55,377 nt of DNA from an uncultured Collinsella sp. (GTDB taxonomy: Bacteria; Actinomycetota; Coriobacteriia; Coriobacteriales; Coriobacteriaceae). Made by a program: the position numbers and the translations under genes. Location: contig CABSLA010000010.1 in NCBI GenBank assembly GCA_902478545.1, positions 1 to 55,377 of the forward strand. The letters run 5' to 3'. The notes beneath the pieces were generated by a model that saw nothing but the letters and a program-made list of their open reading frames with translations, was not told the origin of the DNA and did no database searches. This document shows, piece by piece, positions 17,666 through 25,964 of this stretch (the first letter of the stretch is position 1; every line of letters begins with the position of its first letter).

Positions 17666-18754
17666 TTAGGCGAGGAGGGTGTGGCCGTAGGCGTCGGCGG
17701 CCTTGATGGCGGCGGCGAATTTTTCGTCGGTGAAGGGCTCGGGGTTTCCCTGCTTCCACTCGTTGGTGGCGTGGGCATACTCACACAGCGCCGGAATGTC
17801 GGCCTCGGTAAGGCCGACCTGCTCAAGCGTCACGGGCAGCCCCATCTGCTTGTTAAAGGTGGCGTAGCGCTCAAGGTTCTCGGTGTCGCCCGTGTAGGCG
17901 AACAACACGAGCACGCCCAGGCTCACGACCTCGCCGTGCAGGTAGGTGCCCTCACGCGGAATGCTGCAGGTGGCATTGTAGAACGCGTGCGCCACGCTCG
18001 AGTTGTAGTAGTAATCGTTCTGGTTGGTCAGGTTCGAGACATAGCCCGTGTTGACCACGATATCGAGCGCGATCTGCTTGACGGCCTCGCTCGACAGGTC
18101 CTGGCGCACGTCCTCAAGACCCTGGACGCCATAGGTAAACAGCGGCTCGGAACAGGTGTGGGCGAGTGCCAAGCCAAGGCCTGCCGTGTGCTCCAAATTG
18201 CCGGCGCTCGTGGCGTACTCGACCTCGGGCTGCTTAGACAGGGCATCGCCTACGCCGGCCCAGAAATACTCTGCCGGTGCCTCGGCGATGATCTTGGGGT
18301 TGATGAAGATGTGCGCCGGTCGGTTGGGGTACGAATAGCCCTCGAGCGAGCCGTCGTCGTTGTACACGACGGCAATGGCGGTCGCGGCGGAGCAGTTGGA
18401 ACAGATCGTCGGGACCGTAAAGACGATCTTCTTGAGCTCGATAGCTGCGGTCTTCACGGTGTCGAGCGCCTTGCCGCCGCCGCATGCGATAAGCACGTCA
18501 GCTTCCTGGCAGGCGGGGGAGTTTACGACCTTGGCGATATTTGCGCGCGTACTGTTGGTGCCGTAGACGCGCGTCTCCAGAATTTCGACGTCGGTACCCG
18601 CCAGCGCAGCTTCGATACCGGGAAGTGCTGCGGCCAGTGCCCGCTTACCACCGATGATCGCGACCTTCTTCGCGCCGTACTCGGCCAGCGCGCCGGGCAG
18701 CTCGTCAAAGCAATCCTCGCCAACGGTGTAGTCGCTCATTCCAATCGTGCGCAT
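17666..18754 (-). CDS. iron-containing alcohol dehydrogenase, GldA type
   Basis: A 362-residue NAD-dependent dehydrogenase of the iron-containing alcohol/glycerol dehydrogenase family. The dinucleotide-binding motif is LIACGGGKALDTVK. The metal ligands of GldA appear present: Asp in AGVGDALSK, His in SVAHAFYN and His in YLHGEVVSLG. Family members oxidise glycerol or reduce 2-oxo acids and aldehydes; the substrate cannot be assigned, and a hydroxycarboxylate reductase (HcxA-like) is an alternative. A GAAAGAAGG site precedes the ATG at 18754; a second in-frame ATG at 18739 has a weaker site. It points away from the ileS leader. Confidence 0.85.
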   Translation of the reverse strand: MRTIGMSDYTVGEDCFDELPGALAEYGAKKVAIIGGKRALAAALPGIEAALAGTDVEILETRVYGTNSTRANIAKVVNSPACQEADVLIACGGGKALDTVKTAAIELKKIVFTVPTICSNCSAATAIAVVYNDDGSLEGYSYPNRPAHIFINPKIIAEAPAEYFWAGVGDALSKQPEVEYATSAGNLEHTAGLGLALAHTCSEPLFTYGVQGLEDVRQDLSSEAVKQIALDIVVNTGYVSNLTNQNDYYYNSSVAHAFYNATCSIPREGTYLHGEVVSLGVLVLFAYTGDTENLERYATFNKQMGLPVTLEQVGLTEADIPALCEYAHATNEWKQGNPEPFTDEKFAAAIKAADAYGHTLLA

Positions 18755-18875
18755 AGCAACCTTCTTTCGTTCGATAAAGTGCTTTCAGGTATTTTGCTCC
18801 AAGAGAAGGTCCACAGCCGCGAGAAATTTCGAACGTATAAAACCAGTGTTGAGGGTTTTTCGCCTGCGCGGAACG

Positions 18876-18884
18876 TGCTAGGAT
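18876..18884 (+). promoter_or_regulatory. extended -10 element before the ileS leader
   Basis: TGC then TAGGAT (18879-18884), an extended -10 just upstream of the T-box leader. No convincing -35 was found. Confidence 0.4.
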
Positions 18885-18892
18885 ACTCCGCA

Positions 18893-19197
18893 TAAGCGTT
18901 GATGGGGACGAGTAGTCGGCCGTCCGCATGCTACAGAGAGCGGGGAGCGCTGAGAACCCGTGCATGCGACCGATGAAAATCACCCCGGAGCTGCGGTCCC
19001 AACGGACGTGCCGCGCAGGTTCGTCTTAGTAGACATCGCCGAGATGGTCGTCGATACAGGCCAGCCGAGTAACGGATGCGAGCGCGCGGCGACGCGGGTG
19101 AGGGCATCTAAGCTGGGTGGTTAAGCGAAGAGCTTTTACGGGCAGACTGCCCTTTTTGTGGCGCTTCGTCCCAGCTTGTAGGGACGGGCGCTTTTTT
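18893..19197 (+). promoter_or_regulatory. T-box riboswitch, isoleucine type
   Basis: A structured, gene-free leader directly before ileS. A T-box-like core CTGGGTGGTTAAGCG is at 19113-19127. It is followed by an intrinsic terminator: GCGCTTCGTCCC (19161-19172) pairs with GGGACGGGCGC (19181-19191) with one bulge, then six T. The candidate specifier codon is ATC (Ile) at 18979-18981, followed by A, in a GAAAATCACC context. CCCAGCTT (19170-19177), in the terminator, is also complementary to AAGCTGGG (19110-19117), as expected for mutually exclusive folds. Uncharged tRNA-Ile would favour read-through into ileS. The exact ends and stem I were not folded. Confidence 0.8.
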
Positions 19198-19240
19198 GGT
19201 GCCCAGAGGGCGTGCGCGCCCATGACAAGAAAGGGGTACC

Positions 19241-22042
19241 GTGGCAAACGAGTACAAGCAGACGATGAATCTGCCCAAAACCGGATTTCCCATGCGTGCC
19301 GGTCTTTCCAAGTCCGAGCCCAAGCGACTCAAGGACTGGCAGAACAACAAGGTCTACGAGCAAGTTCTAAAGAAGAACGAGGGTCACAAGAAGTTCGTGC
19401 TGCACGACGGTCCTCCGTACGCCAACGGCCCGATCCACATCGGCCACGCCATGAACAAGATCTCCAAGGACATGATCAACCGTTACTGGATGATGCAGGG
19501 CTGCGAAGTTCCCTATGTCCCCGGTTGGGACTGCCACGGTCAGCCGATTGAGCACAAGGTCGAGGAGAAGCTCGGCACCGAGAAGTTCAACCAGACCTCC
19601 ACGGCTAAGATCCGCGAGCTTTGCAATAAGTTCGCTGTCGAGAACATCGAGTTGCAGAAGGCCGGCTTCCGTCGCCTTGGCGTGCTTGGCGACTGGGACA
19701 ACCCGTATCTGACGCTCTATCACCAGCATGACGCCGCCGACATCGAGGTCTTCAAGGCCATGTTCGACAAGGGCATGATCTATCGTGGTCACAAGCCCGT
19801 TCACTGGTGCAAGCACTGCCACACCGCGCTCGCCGAGGCCGAGATTGAGTACTCCGACGAGACGAGCCCCTCCATCTTCGTGCGCTTCGAGATGACCTCC
19901 AAGCCCGCCGGTCTCGAGAACTTCGACGGCCCGGTCGACTTCATCATCTGGACGACCACGCCGTGGACCATCCCCTCCGACCAGGCAGTTTCCCTCAAGC
20001 CCGGTGCCGCCTACGTCGCCGTTGAGCACGACGGCCGCGCCGAGGTCATGCTCGAGGACCTGGCTCCCAAGTGCTGCGAGGAGTTTGGCTGGGAGTACAC
20101 CCCGGTTATGGTCGACGGCAAGCCCTATGTGGTTCCCGCCGAGACCTTCCACCACATTCACTACAAGCAGCCGATCTTTGACGGTGTCGAGGGCGTGGCA
20201 CTGCTGGCCGATTACGTCGGTGTCGATGACGGTACCGGTATCGTCCACAACTCGCCCGGCCACGGCGTCGACGACTACTTTGCCTGCCTCAAGGAGGGCA
20301 TCACCGACATCTGCATGCCGGTCGATGACGACGGCAAGTTCTATACCGGCGAGGAGTTTGGCACCGGTGGCCCCTTCAGCGGTATGGATACCGACGAGGC
20401 CAACCCGCACATCATCGAGTTCCTGCGCGAGCGCGGCACCCTGGTCCTCGAGAAGAAGATCACGCACAGCTATCCGCACTGCTGGCGCTGCAAGCACCCG
20501 GTGCTCTTCCGTGCTACCGACCAGTGGTTTGTCTCGATGGACAAGACCGGTTTGCGCGAGCAGGCTGGCAAAGAGGTCCGCGAGAACGTCAAGTGGTATC
20601 CGGCTCACGCCGCCAACCGCATCGGCGCCATGGTCGAGCAGCGTCCCGACTGGTGCATCAGCCGTCAGCGCAACTGGGGCGTGCCCATCCCCAGCTACAC
20701 TTGCGCCGACTGCGGCGAGAAGGTCATGAACGACGCCACGCTCGACGCCGTCATCAAGCTCTTCCACGAGAAGGGCTCCGACGCTTGGTTTACCGACGCT
20801 CCCGAGAGCTACCTAGGCGAGGCCTGCGTCTGCCCCAAGTGCGGCGGCCATCACCTCAAGGCCGATAAGGACATCCTCGACGTGTGGTGGGATTCTGGCG
20901 TGTCTTGGAAGGCCGTCTGTGAGTACCGTCCCGAGCTGGAGTATCCGGCGGATGTGTATCTCGAGGGCTCCGACCAGCACCGCGGTTGGTTCCAGAGCTC
21001 GCTGCTTACCTCGGTGGGTGCCAACGGTCACGCTCCGTACAAGGCAGTCGTCTCGCAGGGCTTCACGCTTGATGGCCAGGGCCGCAAGATGTCCAAGTCG
21101 CTCGGCAACGTCATCGACCCCAACAAGGTCTGCGACGAGATGGGCGCCGACATCATCCGCCTGTGGGTTGCCTCCGTCGACACCAGCTCCGACGTGTCCA
21201 TCGACCACGAGATCCTTGCCCGTACGTCCGATGCCTACCGTCGTTTCCGCAACACGCTGCGCTTCCTGCTCTCCGAGCTCGAGGGCCAGTTTGAGCCCGA
21301 GACCGACGGCGTCGCCTTTGCCGACCTGCTGCCGCTCGACAAGCTCATGGTTGCCCGCCTGACCCAGGTTCAGGCCGAGGTCGACGATGCCTACGCCAGC
21401 TACGAGTTCCCGCGCGCCTACCGTGCGCTCTACGACTTCGTGGTTACCGAGCTTTCCAACGTGTACCTCGATGCCCTGAAGGACCGTCTGTACTGCGAGA
21501 AGCCCGGCTCGCTCGAGCGTCGCAGCGCCCAGACCGTGCTGGCCGAGCTCTTCTCGATGCTCATGCGCGACCTGCAGCCGATCCTGTCCTATACGGTCGA
21601 CGAGGCCATGGCCTATGCGCCCGCCGGCTGCGTCGATCACCAGAAGTACGCCGCGCTGCTCGATTGGTACAAGTCGCCTATCACGGTCGACGAGGCCAAT
21701 GAGTTTGAGGGCGTGCTCGAGGCTTCGCTCGAGCTCCGTAGCGCCGTGACCAAGGCCCTTGAGGATGCTCGCTCCGCCGGCACTTTCACTAAGAGCCAGC
21801 AGGTCCGCGTCAAGGCGGTCGTTCCCGCCGAGATGTACGCGCTGCTGACCGGTGACAAGGCTGTCGATCTGGCCGAGTTCTACATCGTCTCCGATGTTGA
21901 GCTGACCCAGGGCGAGGAGCTTTCCGTTGCTATCGAGGCTGCCGATGGCGAGTGCTGCGACCGTTGCTGGAACTACCGCACCACCGTCGGCGAGTACAAC
22001 GGCCATGCGCATATCTGTAAGCGCTGCGCCGACGCTTTGTAG
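19241..22042 (+). CDS. ileS: isoleucyl-tRNA synthetase
   Basis: A full-length 933-residue class I aminoacyl-tRNA synthetase. The HIGH motif is in GPIHIGHAMNK, and the KMSKS loop is GRKMSKSLGNVI. The editing (CP1) domain lies between, with the WTTTPWTIPSDQA segment. A C-terminal zinc-binding domain has CDRCWNYRT and CKRC, as in bacterial-type IleRS. It starts with GTG at 19241 behind GAAAGGGG. Expression is probably controlled by the upstream T-box. The gene ends in a strong 16-bp hairpin. Confidence 0.96.
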   Translation: MANEYKQTMNLPKTGFPMRAGLSKSEPKRLKDWQNNKVYEQVLKKNEGHKKFVLHDGPPYANGPIHIGHAMNKISKDMINRYWMMQGCEVPYVPGWDCHGQPIEHKVEEKLGTEKFNQTSTAKIRELCNKFAVENIELQKAGFRRLGVLGDWDNPYLTLYHQHDAADIEVFKAMFDKGMIYRGHKPVHWCKHCHTALAEAEIEYSDETSPSIFVRFEMTSKPAGLENFDGPVDFIIWTTTPWTIPSDQAVSLKPGAAYVAVEHDGRAEVMLEDLAPKCCEEFGWEYTPVMVDGKPYVVPAETFHHIHYKQPIFDGVEGVALLADYVGVDDGTGIVHNSPGHGVDDYFACLKEGITDICMPVDDDGKFYTGEEFGTGGPFSGMDTDEANPHIIEFLRERGTLVLEKKITHSYPHCWRCKHPVLFRATDQWFVSMDKTGLREQAGKEVRENVKWYPAHAANRIGAMVEQRPDWCISRQRNWGVPIPSYTCADCGEKVMNDATLDAVIKLFHEKGSDAWFTDAPESYLGEACVCPKCGGHHLKADKDILDVWWDSGVSWKAVCEYRPELEYPADVYLEGSDQHRGWFQSSLLTSVGANGHAPYKAVVSQGFTLDGQGRKMSKSLGNVIDPNKVCDEMGADIIRLWVASVDTSSDVSIDHEILARTSDAYRRFRNTLRFLLSELEGQFEPETDGVAFADLLPLDKLMVARLTQVQAEVDDAYASYEFPRAYRALYDFVVTELSNVYLDALKDRLYCEKPGSLERRSAQTVLAELFSMLMRDLQPILSYTVDEAMAYAPAGCVDHQKYAALLDWYKSPITVDEANEFEGVLEASLELRSAVTKALEDARSAGTFTKSQQVRVKAVVPAEMYALLTGDKAVDLAEFYIVSDVELTQGEELSVAIEAADGECCDRCWNYRTTVGEYNGHAHICKRCADAL

Positions 22043-22073
22043 GTTTCGGCGTTCGTAGAACGCCGAAACCTAC
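22039..22073 (+). terminator. perfect 16-bp hairpin at the end of ileS
   Basis: The arms 22039-22054 and 22058-22073 are exact inverses (GTAGGTTTCGGCGTTC) with a GTA loop. The stem begins in the ileS stop codon. There is no T run, so it may be an mRNA-stabilising hairpin or a Rho-independent stop of a weak type. Confidence 0.6.
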
Positions 22074-22082
22074 CGACGCTGC

Positions 22083-22180
22083 AAACGCCCCTAAGCGGCA
22101 ATCTGACGTTCAATCGTCGGTCGCGTACCAAAGTACGCTTCCCTCCTCTTTCACGTCACCTTGCTCGCTTAGAGACGTTT
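22083..22180. repeat. nested three-tier inverted repeat (structured element)
   Basis: Outer arms 22083-22097 and 22166-22180 pair at 13 of 15 positions. Inside, GCAA-TGACGT (22098-22109) pairs with ACGTCA-TTGC (22153-22164). At the tip, GCGTAC (22123-22128) pairs with GTACGC (22133-22138) around CAAA. It lies in the 396-base gene-free stretch 22043-22438, which holds only inverted repeats and the lspA leader. Confidence 0.55.
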
Positions 22181-22223
22181 TCGCTGTTGGTGACGGTAAT
22201 GCGGCGTTTCTATTGTTTAGTTG

Positions 22224-22267
22224 TTGGGGACGTTCTTAAACGACTAGTCAAACAAGAACGTCCCTAA
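22224..22267. repeat. inverted repeat with TTGGGGACGTTCTT arms
   Basis: Left arm 22224-22237 and right arm 22254-22267 pair over 14 positions (one G-T). The 16-base loop contains the palindrome GACTAGTC. The first ten bases, TTGGGGACGT, recur at 14518. Confidence 0.6.
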
Positions 22268-22287
22268 TGACTACCTGTGTCACATTC

Positions 22288-22325
22288 AAGCGGCATTCTG
22301 TTTTTCGGAATGCCGCTTTCGTTTT
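22288..22325 (+). terminator. intrinsic terminator upstream of lspA
   Basis: AAGCGGCATTC (22288-22298) pairs with GAATGCCGCTT (22308-22318) around a 9-base loop, followed by TCGTTTTT. Confidence 0.8.
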
Positions 22326-22438
22326 TGGCTGGTTATTTCGCTTTCGTTGGTGGATATGTCGTGCGTTCTGCGTATGACAATATAAGATGGTTCTTTGCAC
22401 TAAGCGGAATTCGATGTTCTTGAGGGTAGGGGATTGAT

Positions 22439-23038
22439 TTGGGTCGTACTGGGGATATGACGCCGCCTTTGCGTTGGCGGTTGGGTGTTGCTGGTGGGGT
22501 AGCGCTCGTTGTGCTGCTTGTTGACCAGCTGACCAAGCTTGCGGTTCGTGCCGTGGGCGACGCTTTGCATGTGACCGTCATCCCCGGTGTCATCGACTTT
22601 ATGTTTGTCCGCAATATCGGTGCTGCCTTTAGCATGGGCGAGGGCCATGGCATCGCGTTCGCTGTGCTGGCGCTTGCGGTCATTGTCGCTATTGCCGTGT
22701 ACCTCGTTCGTGCACCCCAGCTCGCCCATCTTGAGGTTGTGGGCATGGCGATGGTTGCGGGCGGTGCTATCGGCAACGCTATCGATCGTTTGGCCTTTGG
22801 CTTCGTGACCGATTTTATTGCCACCACCTTCATCGACTTCCCCGTCTTCAATGTGGCCGATATCGGCATTACCGTGGGCGTCGTGCTCGCTCTCTTTGGC
22901 TACATGTTCTTGAGCCCCGCGGCTCGTGAGGTCGATGCGACCGCCGAACTTAACGCCCGTGACGAGGCCCGCGCCAAGCGTAAGGCTAAACAACGTGGGG
23001 AGCGTGCCCGCATGATTCGCGAAAGGAATGAGCGCTAA
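22439..23038 (+). CDS. lspA: lipoprotein signal peptidase II
   Basis: A 199-residue membrane aspartic peptidase that removes signal peptides from prolipoproteins. It shows four hydrophobic segments and the catalytic motifs GNAIDRLAFGFVTDFI and FNVADIGITVG, each with an active-site Asp, plus the conserved NIGAAFS loop. It is longer than the usual 160 or so residues because of a basic, Arg/Lys/Ala-rich C-terminal tail of about 35 residues. The start is taken as TTG at 22439 behind TAGGGGA; ATG at 22457 is an alternative. Its stop overlaps the ATG of the following pseudouridine synthase, a common lspA-rluD pairing. Confidence 0.92.
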   Translation: MGRTGDMTPPLRWRLGVAGGVALVVLLVDQLTKLAVRAVGDALHVTVIPGVIDFMFVRNIGAAFSMGEGHGIAFAVLALAVIVAIAVYLVRAPQLAHLEVVGMAMVAGGAIGNAIDRLAFGFVTDFIATTFIDFPVFNVADIGITVGVVLALFGYMFLSPAAREVDATAELNARDEARAKRKAKQRGERARMIRERNER

Positions 23039-24051
23039 TGGCTGACATCCATATCCTTGTTGCCGACGATGCCGCTGGCCAGCGTCTTGACGCCTATCTG
23101 GGCGCCAATGACGGCTGCCCTACGCGCTCTGCCTGCGCGCATCTGATTGAGGGCGGTGCCGTATGCGTCAATGGCGAGACCTGCCTGTCCAAAAAGTACG
23201 CCGTGCGAGCCGGCGATCGTATTTCGGTCGATCTGCCCGAGCCGCACGATCCCACCGATGTGATTCCCGAGGCCATCCCGCTCGACATTCGCTATGAGGA
23301 CGACTATCTCATTGTGCTCTCCAAGCAGCGCGGCCTGGTGTGCCATCCTGCACATGGTCATGAGAGCGGTACGCTCGCGAATGCCCTGGTCTATCACTGT
23401 GGTATCGACCATCTGGGCACCGTGCAGGGCGAGGACCGCCCCGGTATTGTGCATCGTTTGGATCGCGACACCTCGGGTCTTATGCTTGCGGCCAAGGACG
23501 ACGACACCCAGCGCGCGCTCCAAAATCTTATCCGTACGCGCACGCTCGACCGCCGCTACATTACGCTCGTTCACGGTCATATCGCCATGAATGAGGGCAC
23601 CATTAACACCGGCATAGCCCGTTCTACCCGTGACCGTGTCAAGATGGCGGTTTCGGACGATCCTTTCGCACGCCAGGCCATTACGACCTTTAAGGTTCTC
23701 GAGCGCTTTGATTCCACGCGTTTTGACGACGGCTATACGCTCGTCGAGTGTCATCTGTTTACGGGCCGCACACATCAGATTCGCGTGCATATGCGCCATA
23801 TCAACCACGCCTGCGTAGGCGACCCGCTCTACGGCAAGTGCGATGCGCGCGCAGATCAGGGCCTGACCAGGCAGTTCCTTCATTCTTGGCGCGTGGCGTT
23901 TGACCATCCCGTGACGGGGGAGCGCATTGAGTGCCGTGACGAGCTGCCGTGGGACCTTGCCGCGGTTCTGGATGACCTGGCCCCGCGATCGCTCGGTCGC
24001 ACTGCCGCCGGTGACGAAATCGTTCCGCAGCTCGGTCTTCTCGAAGCCTAG
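23038..24051 (+). CDS. RluA/RluD-family 23S rRNA pseudouridine synthase
   Basis: A 337-residue pseudouridine synthase. An N-terminal S4 RNA-binding domain (about residues 13-70, including GAVCVNGETCLSKKY) precedes the catalytic domain. The active-site Asp is in IVHRLDRDTSGLMLAAK, with the supporting FTGRTHQIRVHMRHI motif. By neighbourhood with lspA it is most likely the RluD equivalent, which modifies helix 69 of 23S rRNA, but RluA and RluC types cannot be excluded. Its ATG overlaps the lspA stop by one base. Confidence 0.9.
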   Translation: MADIHILVADDAAGQRLDAYLGANDGCPTRSACAHLIEGGAVCVNGETCLSKKYAVRAGDRISVDLPEPHDPTDVIPEAIPLDIRYEDDYLIVLSKQRGLVCHPAHGHESGTLANALVYHCGIDHLGTVQGEDRPGIVHRLDRDTSGLMLAAKDDDTQRALQNLIRTRTLDRRYITLVHGHIAMNEGTINTGIARSTRDRVKMAVSDDPFARQAITTFKVLERFDSTRFDDGYTLVECHLFTGRTHQIRVHMRHINHACVGDPLYGKCDARADQGLTRQFLHSWRVAFDHPVTGERIECRDELPWDLAAVLDDLAPRSLGRTAAGDEIVPQLGLLEA

Positions 24052-24069
24052 CCAGTATTAGGTGGTTTC

Positions 24070-24099
24070 TTGAACTCGGTCACCCTACGGTAATATATA
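24070..24099 (+). promoter_or_regulatory. candidate promoter of the glycosyltransferase gene
   Basis: TTGAAC (24070-24075), an 18-base spacer, and TATATA (24094-24099). An alternative -10, TAATAT, starts at 24091 with a 15-base spacer. Confidence 0.5.
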
Positions 24100-24133
24100 C
24101 GTTTGTTTACGTAACGCGTTCCTGGGAGCCTGC

Positions 24134-25429
24134 ATGCTCGCCTTTTTACAAACTAACACGCCCATCGTGATCTTCAACCAGATTGTCGTCACGCTGCTCA
24201 CGGTCTGCTTTCTGTACCAGGTGGTCTTCTTTGTCATTGGCGCTCTTCGTGGCGAGGTCGCGCCTCCCAAGGCCAAAAAGCTCCACCGTTATGCCTTCTT
24301 TATTGCGGCGCATAACGAGGAGGCCGTGATCGCCAACCTCGTTCGCTCCATCAAGGATCAGGACTATCCGTCCGAGCTCATCGAGGTCTTTGTCGTTGCC
24401 GACGCCTGCACCGACAACACCGCGCAGCTCGCGCGCGAGGCCGGTGCCATTGTTTACGAGCGCAATGACCTGGCTCGTAAGGGCAAGAGCTGGGTCATGG
24501 ACTTTGGTTTCGATCGCATTCTCAACGAGTATCCCGACACGTTTGAGGGCTACTTTATCTTCGATGCCGATAACGTTATCTCCCGCGATTACGTCTCCAA
24601 GATGAATGATGCCTTTGACCAGGGCTTCCATGTGGTCACGAGCTATCGCAACTCCAAGAACTTCGGCAGTTCGTGGATTTCGTCTGCAAACGCCACCTGG
24701 TATCTGCGTGAGGCCCGCTTCCTTAACAACGCGCGTAATATCTGCAAGACGTCCTGCGCTGTCTCGGGTTCGGGTTACCTCATCTCCGCCAGTGTTATCG
24801 AGGGCATGCACGGTTGGCAGTTCCATACGCTGACCGAGGACATCCAGTTCACCACGTTCTGCGCCATTCACGGCATCCGCATCGGTTATGCGCCGGCGGA
24901 GTTCTTTGACGAGCAACCCGTGACGTTTAAGGCGTCCTGGAAACAACGCATGCGTTGGACCAAGGGCTTCTACCAGGTCTTTTTTACCTATGGCAAGCAT
25001 CTTGTCAAATCGACGTTTCGCTATCATCGCTTTGCCGCATATGACATGTTTATGACCATCGCTCCGGGCATGCTGCTGTCCCTGATTTCCATGCTTGCCA
25101 ACGCGACCTTCCTCATCGTGGGCGGACTTTCGCATGGCTTCTTGGCCACCGAGGTCGAGATGCAGGCTTGTGCCGCCTCGCTCATTATGACCTTCGCGAT
25201 GATGTACCAGACCTTCTTTATCCTGGCGCTGCTCACGACCATCTTTGAGTACAAGCATATTCACTGCGCGCAAAAGTGGCGTCTGGTAACCAACCTGTTT
25301 ACCTTCCCGATCTTTATGTTCAGCTATATCCCCATCACGGTGGCAGCGCTGTTCCTGAAGGTTGACTGGGTCCCGACGCAGCACGCCGTCAACGTTACCC
25401 TCGACGAGGTCATGCAAGGCGCCAAATAA
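24134..25429 (+). CDS. membrane-bound family 2 glycosyltransferase
   Basis: A 431-residue processive-type glycosyltransferase. One N-terminal membrane segment (about residues 10-36) is followed by a GT-A catalytic domain with YAFFIAAHNEEAVIANL, the ADACTDNTAQLA segment, the metal-binding FDADN, a TEDIQF acidic motif and the product-binding QRMRW (a QxxRW variant). Three or so membrane segments follow at the C-terminus. This layout fits synthesis or export of a polysaccharide or glycolipid at the membrane. Neither the sugar nor the product can be read from the sequence. It stands alone, with its own promoter candidate and a strong terminator. Confidence 0.85.
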   Translation: MLAFLQTNTPIVIFNQIVVTLLTVCFLYQVVFFVIGALRGEVAPPKAKKLHRYAFFIAAHNEEAVIANLVRSIKDQDYPSELIEVFVVADACTDNTAQLAREAGAIVYERNDLARKGKSWVMDFGFDRILNEYPDTFEGYFIFDADNVISRDYVSKMNDAFDQGFHVVTSYRNSKNFGSSWISSANATWYLREARFLNNARNICKTSCAVSGSGYLISASVIEGMHGWQFHTLTEDIQFTTFCAIHGIRIGYAPAEFFDEQPVTFKASWKQRMRWTKGFYQVFFTYGKHLVKSTFRYHRFAAYDMFMTIAPGMLLSLISMLANATFLIVGGLSHGFLATEVEMQACAASLIMTFAMMYQTFFILALLTTIFEYKHIHCAQKWRLVTNLFTFPIFMFSYIPITVAALFLKVDWVPTQHAVNVTLDEVMQGAK

Positions 25430-25437
25430 CCACCACC

Positions 25438-25479
25438 AAAACCACCACAAAGGGGACAGGCACCTTTGTGGTGGTTTTT
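25438..25479 (+). terminator. intrinsic terminator after the glycosyltransferase
   Basis: AAAACCACCACAAAGG (25438-25453) pairs perfectly with its inverse at 25463-25478 (16 bp). The loop is GGACAGGCA and a T follows the right arm. The loop and its edge contain the GGGGACAGG motif discussed under findings. Confidence 0.9.
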
Positions 25480-25510
25480 GCTTTCGAGTAGCTGCCCAAG
25501 GAGGTGCACG

Positions 25511-25933
25511 ATGCCCTACATCCCATTTTGGATTTGCATCTTTGCCGGTGCGTTGGTTGATGCCCGAGAGCGACGGTTTCCGAATGCGCTTGCCGGAGCG
25601 TGTGCGGTGGCGGCATTAGCAGGCGTTTGGCTCGACAAGGGCGTTAACACGGCGCTTGACCACGCTGGTCTTGCGGTCATCGTCTACCTTGCCCTTGTGT
25701 TGACTGAGTCCCTCTGGCGTCGTCTTCGCCAAACCCCGGGCATCGGCATGGGAGATGTCAAGGCACTCTTCGCGCTTTGCACGCTCGACCCTATGGGCGG
25801 TATCGTGGCATTTGCCGTCGCGCTCCTGGTCCTTGCCATCTCCTGCCTCCTCACAAAATCGCGCTCCCTGCCATTGCTCCCGTTTTTGGTACCGATATTT
25901 GCCATAATCGAGGTCGTGGGCTGTACTTTGTAA
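25511..25933 (+). CDS. small A24-family prepilin peptidase-like protein
   Basis: A 140-residue, very hydrophobic protein with about four membrane segments. The two aspartates of the A24 aspartyl protease family are visible: one in AGALVDARERRFPN and one in GIGMGDVKALFAL (the GxGD motif). It lacks the methyltransferase domain of large PilD enzymes, so it resembles the short TadV/CpaA type that processes Flp-type prepilins. No pilin or Tad genes are in the window. The ATG at 25511 is set by AAGGAGGTG (25498-25506). The dgt gene follows after 31 bases. Confidence 0.8.
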   Translation: MPYIPFWICIFAGALVDARERRFPNALAGACAVAALAGVWLDKGVNTALDHAGLAVIVYLALVLTESLWRRLRQTPGIGMGDVKALFALCTLDPMGGIVAFAVALLVLAISCLLTKSRSLPLLPFLVPIFAIIEVVGCTL

Positions 25934-25964
25934 CCGATTGCGCATCCTGCTTAAGGAGCATGCC

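Noticed and set aside
17564..18895. 443-codon forward frame across the GldA-type gene
   Set aside because: The reverse-strand dehydrogenase has metal ligands and a ribosome site; the forward frame has no recognisable domain.
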